NCBI GenBank assembly: GCA_020248915.1
Contig: JADCGP010000014.1
Location: 124,001-188,000, forward strand
DNA length: 64,000 nucleotides
Source of the DNA: Rubrivivax sp.
Lineage (GTDB): Bacteria > Pseudomonadota > Gammaproteobacteria > Burkholderiales > Burkholderiaceae_C
Direction: 5' to 3'
Positions 8,106 to 16,322 of this stretch are shown here, piece by piece; the first letter of the stretch is position 1; the number at the start of each line of letters is the position of its first letter. Both the position numbers and the translations under genes were made by a program. The notes beneath the pieces are model-generated. The model had not been told where the DNA came from, did no database searches, and saw nothing but the letters and a program-made list of their open reading frames with translations.

Positions 8106-9182
8106 TCAGGCCCTGCGGGCGAACGACCAGGCCTGCTCGGCCAGCGTGCGTGTCAGCGACGCGCTGGACTGCGCCTGCGCGCTGGCCGCGATGCCGTCGG
8201 CCGCGCGCTTGACGATGCCCTGCATGATCGACGCCAGGCGGAACAGGTTGTAGGCGAGGTAGAAGTCCCAATCAGCGGCCAGCGCCGCGGAGTCGGCGCG
8301 GCCGGTGCGCTCGCAGTAGCGCCGCACGTACTCGCGCTCCGAAGGGATGCCGAGCGCGGCGTGATCGAGCCCGGCGATGCCGCGGAAGGTGCCCGGCTCG
8401 ATGTGCCAGGCCATGCAGTGGTAGCTGAAGTCGGCCAGCGGGTGGCCGAGCGTGGACAGCTCCCAGTCCAGCACCGCCACGACGCGCGGCTCGGTGGCGT
8501 GGAAGATCAGGTTGTCGAGCCGGTAGTCGCCGTGCACCACCGCGAGCTGGCGGTCGTCGCGCGCGCTGGCGGGCATGTGGGCGGGCAGCCAGTCGATCAG
8601 GCGGTCCATGGCCTCGATCGGCTCGGTGGCACTGGCCACGTACTGCTTGCTCCAGCGGCCGATCTGGCGCTCGAAGTAGCTGCCGGGCCGGCCGTAGTCG
8701 GCAAGGCCCGCGGCACGCACGTCCACCGAGTGCAGCGCCGCGATCACGCGGTTCATCTCGTCGTACACGGCGCCGCGCCCGGCCGGGGTCATGCCGGGCA
8801 GCGCCTGGTCCCACAGCACGCGCCCCTCGACGAACTCCATCACGTAGAAGGCCCGGCCGATCACCGACTCGTCCTCGGTGAGAAGCAGCATCCGGGCCAC
8901 CGGCACCGCGGTGTCAGCCAGCGCGCTCATCACGCGGAACTCGCGCTCGATCGCGTGGGCCGAAGGCAGCAGCCGGGCCACCGGCCCGGGCTTGCTGCGC
9001 ATCACGTAGCTGCGGCCGGGCGTGACGAGCTTGTAGGTGGGGTTGCTCTGGCCGCCCTTGAACTGCTCGATGGCGAGCGGGCCGGCGAAGCCGGGCAGCC
9101 GCGCCTCGAGGTGGGCCTGCAGCGCGGCCACGTGGAAGGCGTGGCTGGCCGCCATGGGGCGGGTGCCGGTGAACTGTTCCAT
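8106..9182 (-). CDS. APH-fold phosphotransferase, ACAD11 kinase-domain-like
   Basis: A 358-residue kinase of the aminoglycoside phosphotransferase/choline kinase fold. Visible are the nucleotide loop GGQSNPTYKL (43-52), the invariant Lys region MRSKPG, the catalytic loop HGDYRLDN (217-224) and the metal site LDWELSTLGHPLADF (238-252). The last two motifs closely resemble the kinase half of ACAD11 and of LvaA from levulinate catabolism, which phosphorylate 4-hydroxyacyl-CoA. It is therefore unlikely to be an antibiotic-resistance gene. ATG 9182 is the natural start; a longer open frame upstream crosses the regulator gene and has no homologous look. It sits between the Crp/Fnr gene and the dehydrogenase gene, probably in one transcript. 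Confidence 0.88.
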   Translation of the reverse strand: MEQFTGTRPMAASHAFHVAALQAHLEARLPGFAGPLAIEQFKGGQSNPTYKLVTPGRSYVMRSKPGPVARLLPSAHAIEREFRVMSALADTAVPVARMLLLTEDESVIGRAFYVMEFVEGRVLWDQALPGMTPAGRGAVYDEMNRVIAALHSVDVRAAGLADYGRPGSYFERQIGRWSKQYVASATEPIEAMDRLIDWLPAHMPASARDDRQLAVVHGDYRLDNLIFHATEPRVVAVLDWELSTLGHPLADFSYHCMAWHIEPGTFRGIAGLDHAALGIPSEREYVRRYCERTGRADSAALAADWDFYLAYNLFRLASIMQGIVKRAADGIAASAQAQSSASLTRTLAEQAWSFARRA

Positions 9183-9222
9183 CAGAGGGGCCTCGGGTGC
9201 ATGGAGAGGCCGCCGCGCGCGC

Positions 9223-9924
9223 TCAGCGGGCGATGGCGAGCAGGCTGTCGCGGTCGAGCACCGCGAGCCGGGTGGGCTCGACGCGCACAGCGCCCTCGCG
9301 CTCGAGGCGCTTGAGTTCCTGGTTGACCCGCTGGCGCGACGCGCCGAGCAGCTGGGCCAGGTCTTCCTGGGCAAGCGCCAGGCCGATCAAGATCTCGCCG
9401 CTGCGCTGCCTGCCGTGCCGCCGCGCCAGCTGCAGCAGCTGGCGGGCCAGGCGCGCGCGCAGTGGGCGCGTGTTCAGGTCCTCGAGCTGGTCGAACATCA
9501 GGCGCAGCCGGCGGCAGTTCAGCCGCAGCAGCGCGTCGTAGAGCTCGACGTGGCTGGCCAGCAGCGCCTTGAAGTCGGGCTTGCGCACGCACACCAGCGT
9601 GGTCGGGCCGTGGGCGTTGGCGTCGTGCGTGCGGGGCAGGCCGTCGAACAGCGCGATGTCGCCGAACCAGCTGCCCGGCTCGGCATACGTCAGCGTGACC
9701 TGCTTGCCGGCGAGCGAGACCGAGCTGATCCGCACGGCACCAGCCGCCACGCCGCACCAGTCCTCGGCCGCCGAGCCGCGCGCGGCCAGCGTTGCGCCAT
9801 CGGCGAGCCGGCGCACGTGCGAGCGGGCGAGGATCGCGCTGCGAAGGGCAGGGGAGAGCTTGGAGAACCACGCGCCGGACTCGATGCAGTGCCGCTCGCT
9901 CATTGTAAGAACCGGGGTATTCAT
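9223..9924 (-). CDS. Crp/Fnr-family transcriptional regulator
   Basis: A 233-residue protein with an N-terminal cyclic-nucleotide-binding-type beta barrel (about 20-130; GSWFGDIALFDGLPRTH is the effector-pocket segment) and a C-terminal winged helix whose recognition part is LAQLLGASRQRVNQELKRLE. There are no four cysteines of an Fnr iron-sulfur site. The start is ATG 9924, with AGGGAC seven bases upstream; the longer frame to 10011 lacks homology. It is first in a minus-strand set with the kinase and acyl-CoA dehydrogenase, 40 bases before the kinase, so it probably controls them. An inverted repeat covers its own Shine-Dalgarno, hinting at autoregulation. Confidence 0.88.
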   Translation of the reverse strand: MNTPVLTMSERHCIESGAWFSKLSPALRSAILARSHVRRLADGATLAARGSAAEDWCGVAAGAVRISSVSLAGKQVTLTYAEPGSWFGDIALFDGLPRTHDANAHGPTTLVCVRKPDFKALLASHVELYDALLRLNCRRLRLMFDQLEDLNTRPLRARLARQLLQLARRHGRQRSGEILIGLALAQEDLAQLLGASRQRVNQELKRLEREGAVRVEPTRLAVLDRDSLLAIAR

Positions 9925-9927
9925 GGC

Positions 9928-9945
9928 TTGTCCCTGAAGCGACAA
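9928..9945. promoter_or_regulatory. Inverted repeat TTGTC-N8-GACAA, candidate Crp/Fnr operator
   Basis: Perfect 5-bp arms (9928-9932 and 9941-9945) lie three bases upstream of the regulator start codon, over its Shine-Dalgarno, in the gap shared with the divergent aldolase gene. Its position suits autorepression. The binding partner is inferred from position only. Confidence 0.35.
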
Positions 9946-10024
9946 CCGCGGCACGATGCAGCGTCCGCCGCCGCGCATTGTCCGCCGCCTGCGCGCAGGG
10001 CGAACCGCCACCGAGGAGAACCCG

Positions 10025-10810
10025 ATGCCCGCACGTGCGCTGCCGATGCCCGACCTCCGAGGCCGGGTCAGTCCTGCCGAGTGGGACCTGCGAGTCGACC
10101 TCGCCGCGGCCTACCGCATGGTGGCCATGTTCGGCTGGGACGACCTGGTCTTCACGCACATCAGCGCGCGGTTGCCCGAGGGCGAGGACGGCGGTCGCGA
10201 CGGGTTCCTGATCAACCCCTACGGCCTGATGTTCGAGGAGATCACGGCCTCCAGCCTGGTGCGCATCGACGCGTCGGGGCGCAAGCTCGACGACTCCCCG
10301 TTCGACGTCAACCCGGCCGGCTTCCTGATCCACGGTGCCGTGCACGCGGCGCGCCACGACGCACGCTGCGTGCTGCACACCCACTCGCTGAACGGCATCG
10401 CGGTGTCGGCGCAGCGTGGCGGCCTGCTGCCGCTGTCGCAGCAGTCGATCTTCGTGCTGTCCTCTCTCGGCTATCACGACTACGAGGGCGTCGCGCTGCG
10501 CGACGAGGAGAAACCGCGCCTGGTGCGCGACCTGGGCAGCGGTGTCCACCTGATGCTGCGCAACCACGGGCTGCTGACCGTCGGCCCCACCGTGGCCGAT
10601 GCTTTCCTTTCGATGTACCTGTTCGAAGCCGCCTGCGCGATCCAGGTGCGCGCGCAGGCGGGTGGCGGCGAACTGGTCCCGATCGATCCGGCGATCATCG
10701 CCGGCGCGCGGCAGCAGGCGGCGCAGGTGACGCGCGGGCTCGGCGCGCAGATCACCTGGCCCGGTCTGCTTCGACGCCTGGATCGGCGCATGCCCGGCTA
10801 CGACGCCTGA
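10025..10810 (+). CDS. Class II aldolase/adducin family protein
   Basis: A 261-residue protein of the class II aldolase/adducin fold, which uses a divalent metal for C-C cleavage of phosphorylated sugars or related alcohols. The metal-binding histidines are seen in CVLHTHS (residues about 120-126) and in the later NHGLLTVG. FTHISAR and INPYGLMFEEIT match the substrate-binding loops. ATG 10025 follows GAGGAG at a good distance. It is divergent from the Crp/Fnr regulator. The family also contains non-sugar enzymes and proteins without known activity, so the substrate is left open. Confidence 0.85.
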   Translation: MPARALPMPDLRGRVSPAEWDLRVDLAAAYRMVAMFGWDDLVFTHISARLPEGEDGGRDGFLINPYGLMFEEITASSLVRIDASGRKLDDSPFDVNPAGFLIHGAVHAARHDARCVLHTHSLNGIAVSAQRGGLLPLSQQSIFVLSSLGYHDYEGVALRDEEKPRLVRDLGSGVHLMLRNHGLLTVGPTVADAFLSMYLFEAACAIQVRAQAGGGELVPIDPAIIAGARQQAAQVTRGLGAQITWPGLLRRLDRRMPGYDA

Positions 10811-10996
10811 GCTGCCGGCACGAGGCGCGGCGCCCGGGCGATCGCCGTGCCGTGCCGTGCCATGCTTCGCGGACAGGCCCGCGGCTGCGTGTCGTTGCGG
10901 GCAATGGGCCATGCTAGAGTGATTTAGATCCACGCCCGCCCACGTTTCCCGCACCGCATGCCGCCAACGCCTGTACCGCAGGGCACCGACGTCCGC

Positions 10997-13027
10997 ATGG
11001 CCCGGGTGCTCCGTGTTGCGGGGCGGTTGACGGCGCTGGGGTTTGCGGCGTGGTCTACGGCAGGCGCGGCGGTTGCCGCCACCGGTTTCGGCCCGGACGT
11101 GGCCGCTCCGGAGCTCGGTCGGCCGCTCGAACTGGCGATCCCCGTGCGGACGGACCTGGCCGACCCGCTCGAGGCGCGGTGCGTGAAGGCCGAGCTGTTC
11201 ATTGGCGAGCGGCTCGTTCCCGGCTCCTCGGTCCGCACCTCGGTCGAGGCGCTCGGTCCAGAGGCCGCACGCATTCGTGTCAGCAGCACGCAGGTCGTCG
11301 ACGAACCGGTTGTCACGCTGACGGTGGCCGCCGGCTGCGCGTCGCGCGTGGCGCGTCGCTACGTGCTGCTGGTCGATCCGCCGGCACTCGGCGGCGCGGT
11401 GCCGATCGTTCCTGCTGCCGATGCCGGGCTGGCCTCGCTGCCGGCCGCCGTCGTCACCCCGCCCGCGGCGCCGGCCCCCCCGCAGCCGGCCGCGGTGCCG
11501 TCCCCATCCCTGGCCGGGGGTGCCGCCGCCGCCGGGCCCGCCGCGTCCGCCGCCGGCGGTCCGGATCAGGTCGCGGCGGCGCCGTCGCGCCCGGCCACCC
11601 AGCGAGCGTCGCCCGGCTCTGTTCGGGCCGCCCGGCCCGCGCGACCCGCCCGCAGCGCGGCAACCCCGCCTGCGACCGCGCCCGCAACGCAGCCCCGTCT
11701 GCGTCTCGAGCCGGCCGAAGCGCTGGCCGCCGGGCCGGCGGCTGCCACGGCGGAGGCGACCGCCGTCGAACAGGCAATGCAGGCGGTGACCGAGGCGGCG
11801 AGCGCGGCGCGCGCAGCCGCTGCGGCGGCGTCGGCGGCCCAGGCCCGCGTGGCCGGTCTGGAGCAGACCGTGCAGCAGCTGCGAGCCGATGCCTCCGCGC
11901 AGCGCGAGCTGGCTGCCCAGCTGCAGGGGCGCCTGGCGCGTGCCGACGCGAGCAGCCGCTGGACGGTGCCGCTGCTGGTGCTCGTGCTGGTACTCGCTGG
12001 CACGGCCCTGTGGCTGGCGCGGCGCGTCAGCGCGCTGCAGCGGCAGCGCGCGGCGCAGTGGCGGTCGCAGGCCGGGGGGCCGGCGACGATCGACCCGTTC
12101 GGCGAGCGAGCCGGCACCGCGCCGATCCCGTTCGTCACCAGCGAGATCCGGCCTGCGCCGGCGTGGCCACCCCCGGCCGCCGCCCCGGGGGACTCCTGGC
12201 CTGCCGCTGCCATCGCCAGCGTGCCGGCCCGGCTGCCGCCCGCCGCGCCGGTGTTCATCCCGGAGCCCGAGCCGCCCCCCGCCCACCGGTCGGTGACGCT
12301 GCCGGCGCCGAACACCGTCGAGGGCAACCAGCCGCGCGACGTCTCGATCGAGGAACTGATCGACCTGGAGCAGCAGGCCGAGTTCTTCGTGGTGCTGGGT
12401 CAGGAGGAGGCGGCCATCGACCTGCTCGTCGAGCACCTGCGCCAGACCGGCGGCGGCAGCCCGCTGCCCTACCTGAAGCTGCTCGAAATCTACGGGCGCC
12501 GCAACGACCGCGAGGCCTACGAGCGGATGCGCTCGCGCTTCAACCGACGCTTCAATGCCTACGCGCCCGAGTGGGGGGCCGACCTCGGCCACGGCCGCAC
12601 GCTCGAGGACTACCCCGGCGTTGTGCCGCGGCTGCAGGAGCTGTGGCCGCAACCGCTGGAGTCGATGGCCGAGCTCGAGGCCCTGCTGTTCCGCCGTTCG
12701 CGCGGCGAGCTGTTCGAGCTGCCCGCATACCGCGAAGTGCTGATGCTCTACTCGGTGGCGCGCGACCTGCTCGACCGCGAGGCCGCCGAGAGCGGCAGCG
12801 TCGACCTGCTGCTGCCGCTCGGCGACGACCCGGTGTCGCACCGCCCGGTGGCGGGCCCTGCACCGGACCTCGACGACGGCCCCGAGCTGCCGGACACGGC
12901 GCGCGCCCACACCGCCGCGGTGGATCTCGATCCGAGCGAGCCGCCGTCGGACCGCAGCAGCGCTTTCGGGGACCTCGACAGCCCGGCGACGCGGCCGTTC
13001 GGTCGCGAAGGGCACGGTCGGCCCTGA
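10997..13027 (+). CDS. FimV/HubP-like membrane protein
   Basis: The protein starts with a signal peptide (MARVLRVAGRLTALGFAAW, cleaved near an AVA-A site) and a FimV-type N-terminal domain (LGRPLELAIPV, CVKAELFIGERLV, YVLLVDPP). A long Ala/Pro-rich linker, a short coiled coil (ARVAGLEQTVQQLRADASAQ), one membrane span (TVPLLVLVLVLAGTALWLA) and a cytoplasmic C-terminal part follow, the last with the FimV-like segment DLEQQAEFFVVLGQEEAAI. FimV/HubP proteins organise the cell pole and type IV pilus assembly; here no pilus genes are adjacent. I place the start at ATG 10997 because it opens directly on the signal peptide; ATG 10958 would add 13 residues. A TAGAGT hexamer at 10915-10920 may be its -10. 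Confidence 0.65.
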   Translation: MARVLRVAGRLTALGFAAWSTAGAAVAATGFGPDVAAPELGRPLELAIPVRTDLADPLEARCVKAELFIGERLVPGSSVRTSVEALGPEAARIRVSSTQVVDEPVVTLTVAAGCASRVARRYVLLVDPPALGGAVPIVPAADAGLASLPAAVVTPPAAPAPPQPAAVPSPSLAGGAAAAGPAASAAGGPDQVAAAPSRPATQRASPGSVRAARPARPARSAATPPATAPATQPRLRLEPAEALAAGPAAATAEATAVEQAMQAVTEAASAARAAAAAASAAQARVAGLEQTVQQLRADASAQRELAAQLQGRLARADASSRWTVPLLVLVLVLAGTALWLARRVSALQRQRAAQWRSQAGGPATIDPFGERAGTAPIPFVTSEIRPAPAWPPPAAAPGDSWPAAAIASVPARLPPAAPVFIPEPEPPPAHRSVTLPAPNTVEGNQPRDVSIEELIDLEQQAEFFVVLGQEEAAIDLLVEHLRQTGGGSPLPYLKLLEIYGRRNDREAYERMRSRFNRRFNAYAPEWGADLGHGRTLEDYPGVVPRLQELWPQPLESMAELEALLFRRSRGELFELPAYREVLMLYSVARDLLDREAAESGSVDLLLPLGDDPVSHRPVAGPAPDLDDGPELPDTARAHTAAVDLDPSEPPSDRSSAFGDLDSPATRPFGREGHGRP

Positions 13028-13028
13028 A

Positions 13029-13056
13029 GACCGGGCCGGCGCGCGGCATCCCGGTC
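13029..13056. terminator. Hairpin between convergent genes
   Basis: A 7-bp perfect stem GACCGGG/CCCGGTC with a 14-nt loop fills the 27-bp gap between the FimV-like and aminotransferase stops. It could slow transcription from both sides. There is no T-run, so intrinsic termination is uncertain. Confidence 0.3.
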
Positions 13057-14224
13057 ACAGGCGCTGGAGCCGCTCCAGCGCCGCCTGCAGCGTCTCGTCG
13101 CGCTTGGCGAAGCACAGCCGGGCCAGACGCTGCTCCAATCCGCCCTCGTAGAAGGCCGTCAGCGGTATCGCCGCCACCCCGACCTCGCGCGTGAGCCACT
13201 GGCAGAACCCGGCCTCGGGGAGGTCGCTGACGCCCGAGTAGTCGACCAGCTGGAAGTAGCTGCCCTGCGTGTGCAGCGGCACCAGCCGGGTCTGCCTCAG
13301 GCCATCGAGGAACAGGTCGCGCTTGCGCTGGTAGAAGGCCGGCAGCTCCAGGTACGGGCGCGGGTCGGCGAGGTGGCGCGCCAGCCCGTGCTGAACCGGC
13401 GTGTTGACGGTGAAGACGTTGAACTGGTGCACCTTGCGGAACTCCGCCGTCAGCGGCGACGGCGCGACGACCGTGCCGACCTTCCAGCCGGTGACGTGAT
13501 AGGTCTTGCCGAAGCTCGACACCACGAACGAGCGCGCTGCCAGCCCCGGCAGCGACGACGCGCTGACGTGCTGCCCTCCGTCGAACACCATGTGCTCGTA
13601 GACCTCGTCGCTGACGACCAGCACGTCGGTCGGGGCGAGCAGCGCCTCGAGCCGCTGCATCTCCTCTCGCGTCCAAACCGTGGCGCTCGGGTTGTGCGGG
13701 CTGTTGACGACGATCATCCGCGTGCGCGGCGACAGGGCCGCCGCGATCCGGTCGAAGTCCGGCCGGAACGTGCGCGGCGTCAGCGGCACCCGCACGACCC
13801 GGCCCCCGGCAAGCTCGACGTTGGGCACGTAACTGTCGTAGCAGGGCTCGAGCACGATGACCTCGTCGCCCGGGTGCACGGCACACAGGATCGCGGTCAG
13901 GATCGCCTGGGTCGCGCCGGCGGTCACGGTGACCTCGGTGGCGGGGTCGTAGCAGCGGCCGTACAGCCGCGCGACCTTGGCGGCCACCGCCTCGCGCAGC
14001 GCAGGCACGCCCGCCATCGGGGGGTACTGGTTCAGGCCCGCGCTCATCGCCGCGTGCACGTGCCCGACCAGCGTCGGGTCGCAGTCGAAGTCGGGGAAGC
14101 CCTGGCCGAGGTTGATCGCGCCGCGCTCGGCGGCCAGCGCCGACATGACGGTGAAGATGGTCGTGCCGACGGCGGGCAGCCGGCTCGGCAATGGCGGGGT
14201 GCGGGTCGTGGTCTCGGTCTGCAT
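13055..14224 (-). CDS. ybdL: PLP-dependent aminotransferase, YbdL (methionine aminotransferase) type
   Basis: A 389-residue fold-type I aminotransferase. AINLGQGFPDFD and NQYPPMAGVPALREA near the N-terminus, SPHNPSATVW, SDEVYEHMVF and the PLP lysine in SSFGKTYHVTGWKVG correspond closely to E. coli YbdL, which prefers methionine (also His and Phe) with 2-oxo-acid acceptors. The full length matches the family. The gene lies 15 bases downstream of cysB in the same direction, so a link with sulfur amino-acid metabolism is reasonable. The exact substrate preference is inferred from YbdL. Confidence 0.9.
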   Translation of the reverse strand: MQTETTTRTPPLPSRLPAVGTTIFTVMSALAAERGAINLGQGFPDFDCDPTLVGHVHAAMSAGLNQYPPMAGVPALREAVAAKVARLYGRCYDPATEVTVTAGATQAILTAILCAVHPGDEVIVLEPCYDSYVPNVELAGGRVVRVPLTPRTFRPDFDRIAAALSPRTRMIVVNSPHNPSATVWTREEMQRLEALLAPTDVLVVSDEVYEHMVFDGGQHVSASSLPGLAARSFVVSSFGKTYHVTGWKVGTVVAPSPLTAEFRKVHQFNVFTVNTPVQHGLARHLADPRPYLELPAFYQRKRDLFLDGLRQTRLVPLHTQGSYFQLVDYSGVSDLPEAGFCQWLTREVGVAAIPLTAFYEGGLEQRLARLCFAKRDETLQAALERLQRL

Positions 14225-14239
14225 GGCGGGGGTCGGGGC

Positions 14240-15190
14240 TCAGAGTTCGTAGTCGCTGCCGCGGCCGGCCATCGCGCGCTCGATCAGCGCCGGCGTCAGC
14301 CGGGGCGACAGCAGCTCGGCGAACGCGTGGACGAAGTGCCGCAGGTAGGTGCCTCGCTTGAACGCGACGCGGGTGAGGTTGGTGCCGAACAGGTGGCCGA
14401 GCGGCCGCGAGACCAGCCCGCCGGCCGCCGACGGCGGCTCGTCGCGCAGGGCGAGCTCGGTCACGATGCCCGCGCCGAGGCCCAGGCGGACGTAGGTCTT
14501 GATCACGTCGGAGTCGATCGCCTCCAGCGCCACCTGGGGCTGCAGGCGCGCCCGCGCGAACGCCAGGTCGATCCGGCTGCGGCCCGTGACCGACGGGTGG
14601 TAGAGCACCAGCGGCTCGCGCGCCAGCTGCTCCAGCGTCGGCCGCTCCACGGCCGCCAGCGCGTGCTCGGCGGGCACCACGAGCGCGTGCTGCCACTCGT
14701 AGCACGGCAGCGTCACCAGCTCCTCGTGCGCCGACAGCGCCTCGGTGGCGACGCCGACCTCGGCCACGTCGTCGAGCAGCATCCGCGCCACCTGCTCGGG
14801 CACCCCCTGGTGCAGCACCACCTGCACCCGCGGCCAGCGCCGCCGCAGCTGCGCCACCGGTTCGGGCAGGAAGTACCTGGCCTGGGTGTGCGTCGTGGCG
14901 ATGGACAGCGTGCCCTGGTCCTGCTTGCCGTACTGCTCGCCGATCCGCCGCAGGTTGGCGACCTCGCGCAGGATGATTTCGATCGACTTCAGCGCCTGCT
15001 GCCCGGGCTCGGTGACGCGCTTGAGCCGCTTGCCGTGGCGCGCGAACAGGTCGATGCCGAGCTCGTCCTCCAGCTCGAGGATTGCCTTGCTGATGCCCGG
15101 CTGCGAGGTGTGCAGCGCCTTGGCTGTCTCGGTGAGGTTCAGCCCGCGGCGCACGGCCTCCTGGACGAAGCGGAGCTGGTGCAGGTTCAT
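14240..15190 (-). CDS. cysB: LysR-type regulator CysB
   Basis: A 316-residue LysR-family activator. The N-terminal winged helix reads MNLHQLRFVQEAVRRGLNLT and LHTSQPGISKAILELE, which is the CysB/Cbl form. The effector domain keeps THTQARYFLP and the VADVG-like AEVGVATEAL stretch that bind N-acetylserine or sulfate in CysB. In other proteobacteria it turns on sulfate uptake and cysteine synthesis. It lies between lptG (10 bases upstream on the same strand) and the aminotransferase gene, so it may be read through from lptFG. No cys structural genes are in the window. Confidence 0.93.
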   Translation of the reverse strand: MNLHQLRFVQEAVRRGLNLTETAKALHTSQPGISKAILELEDELGIDLFARHGKRLKRVTEPGQQALKSIEIILREVANLRRIGEQYGKQDQGTLSIATTHTQARYFLPEPVAQLRRRWPRVQVVLHQGVPEQVARMLLDDVAEVGVATEALSAHEELVTLPCYEWQHALVVPAEHALAAVERPTLEQLAREPLVLYHPSVTGRSRIDLAFARARLQPQVALEAIDSDVIKTYVRLGLGAGIVTELALRDEPPSAAGGLVSRPLGHLFGTNLTRVAFKRGTYLRHFVHAFAELLSPRLTPALIERAMAGRGSDYEL

Positions 15191-15200
15191 CGCGGCTTCC

Positions 15201-16322
15201 TCAGCGGAATCGCACCAGCCACGCGAAGGCGGCCAGCGACAGCAGCAGGAACAGTCCGCTGGGCGCGGACGCCGCCACCCAAGGCGACCAGCCGCGCAGC
15301 AGGCCGACGTGCCCGGCCAGGTTGTTCAGCAGCACGAAGCCGATGCCGATCATGATGCCGCCGAACACCTTCAGGCTGATGCCGCCGCCGCGCGCGTGCA
15401 GGTAGGCAAAGGGGAGCGCCAGCGCCACCATCACCAGGCAGGCCAGCGGATAGAGCGCCTTCTTCCAGAACTGGATCTCGTAGCGCTGGGACGCCTGCTC
15501 CTGGCCCGACAGGTGCGCGCTGTAGCGCCACAGCTCCACGGTGCTCATCGTGCGCAGCGGCAGCACGGCCGCCGCCACGACGTCCGGCGTCAGCGTGCTC
15601 GGCCACTCGAGCGCCGGCTCCTGGCGCTGCCGCACCGGGCGCATCGCTTCGTCGCGTGCCGCCGGCCACTCGGTGACCTCCGCGTCCGACAGCAGCCAGC
15701 GGCCGTCGTCTGCCACCCGTCCCTGCCGCGCCGACACGCGGCTGACCAGTCGCCCGTCGGCATCGAACTCGAAGATCCGCACGGCGAGCAGGCTGCCGCC
15801 GCTGCCGGTGGCGGCGATGTTGATCGAGTAGCTGCGCTCGCCCTGCGGAGTGCCGCGCCGCTCCTTGATCCAGGCGCCGGCCCCGCCGATGCGCAGCCCG
15901 CCGGTGCCCTCGGCCCCCTGCGCGCGGTGCAGCACGGCCTGACGCTCCGACCACGGCGCCACGTAGTCGCCCAGCACGTGGGTCAGCAGCGAGAACGACA
16001 GCCCGAGCCCGGCCAGCATGACCAGCGCCTGCCCCGGGCCGAGGCCGCCGGTGCGCAGGATCGTGAACTCCGAGCTCTGCGCCAGCCGCGCCAAAGAGTA
16101 GATGGTGCCGATCAGCAGCGCGATGGGCACCAGCTCGTAGGCATGCCCCGGCAGCTCGTAGGCCGCCCCCAGCGCCGCGTGCAGCGCGCCGCTGCCGCGC
16201 ACTCCGACGTCGCCGAGCTGGTCCACCAGGTCGATGAAATAGAACAGGGCCAGGAAGGCGAGCGCGACGAAGGTCACCGAGGCAACGATGTCGCGGTAGA
16301 GCATCCGGCGCACGGTCTTCAC
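15201..16322 (-). CDS. lptG: LPS export ABC transporter permease LptG
   Basis: A 373-residue inner-membrane protein that with LptF forms the channel of the LptB2FG extractor, moving lipopolysaccharide from the inner membrane to the LptC-A-D bridge. It has three N-terminal membrane helices (SVTFVALAFLALFYFIDLV; ELVPIALLIGTIYSLARLA; LVMLAGLGLSFSLLTHVLG), a periplasmic beta-jellyroll (about 120-270) and three C-terminal helices. The coupling segment EFTILRTGG faces LptB. I assign a GTG start at 16322, which overlaps the lptF stop as GTGA, indicating translational coupling. A longer upstream frame is antisense-type noise inside lptF. Confidence 0.95.
   Translation of the reverse strand: MKTVRRMLYRDIVASVTFVALAFLALFYFIDLVDQLGDVGVRGSGALHAALGAAYELPGHAYELVPIALLIGTIYSLARLAQSSEFTILRTGGLGPGQALVMLAGLGLSFSLLTHVLGDYVAPWSERQAVLHRAQGAEGTGGLRIGGAGAWIKERRGTPQGERSYSINIAATGSGGSLLAVRIFEFDADGRLVSRVSARQGRVADDGRWLLSDAEVTEWPAARDEAMRPVRQRQEPALEWPSTLTPDVVAAAVLPLRTMSTVELWRYSAHLSGQEQASQRYEIQFWKKALYPLACLVMVALALPFAYLHARGGGISLKVFGGIMIGIGFVLLNNLAGHVGLLRGWSPWVAASAPSGLFLLLSLAAFAWLVRFR

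Noticed and set aside
8106..9182. Aminoglycoside resistance gene
   Set aside because: Its catalytic motifs match the ACAD11/LvaA kinase type and it is paired with an acyl-CoA dehydrogenase gene.
9182..13015. Open minus-strand frame of more than 1200 codons antisense to the aldolase and FimV-like genes
   Set aside because: It is an Arg/Ala/Gly-rich shadow produced by high GC at third positions. It crosses real genes and has no domain of its own except where it passes through a true frame.
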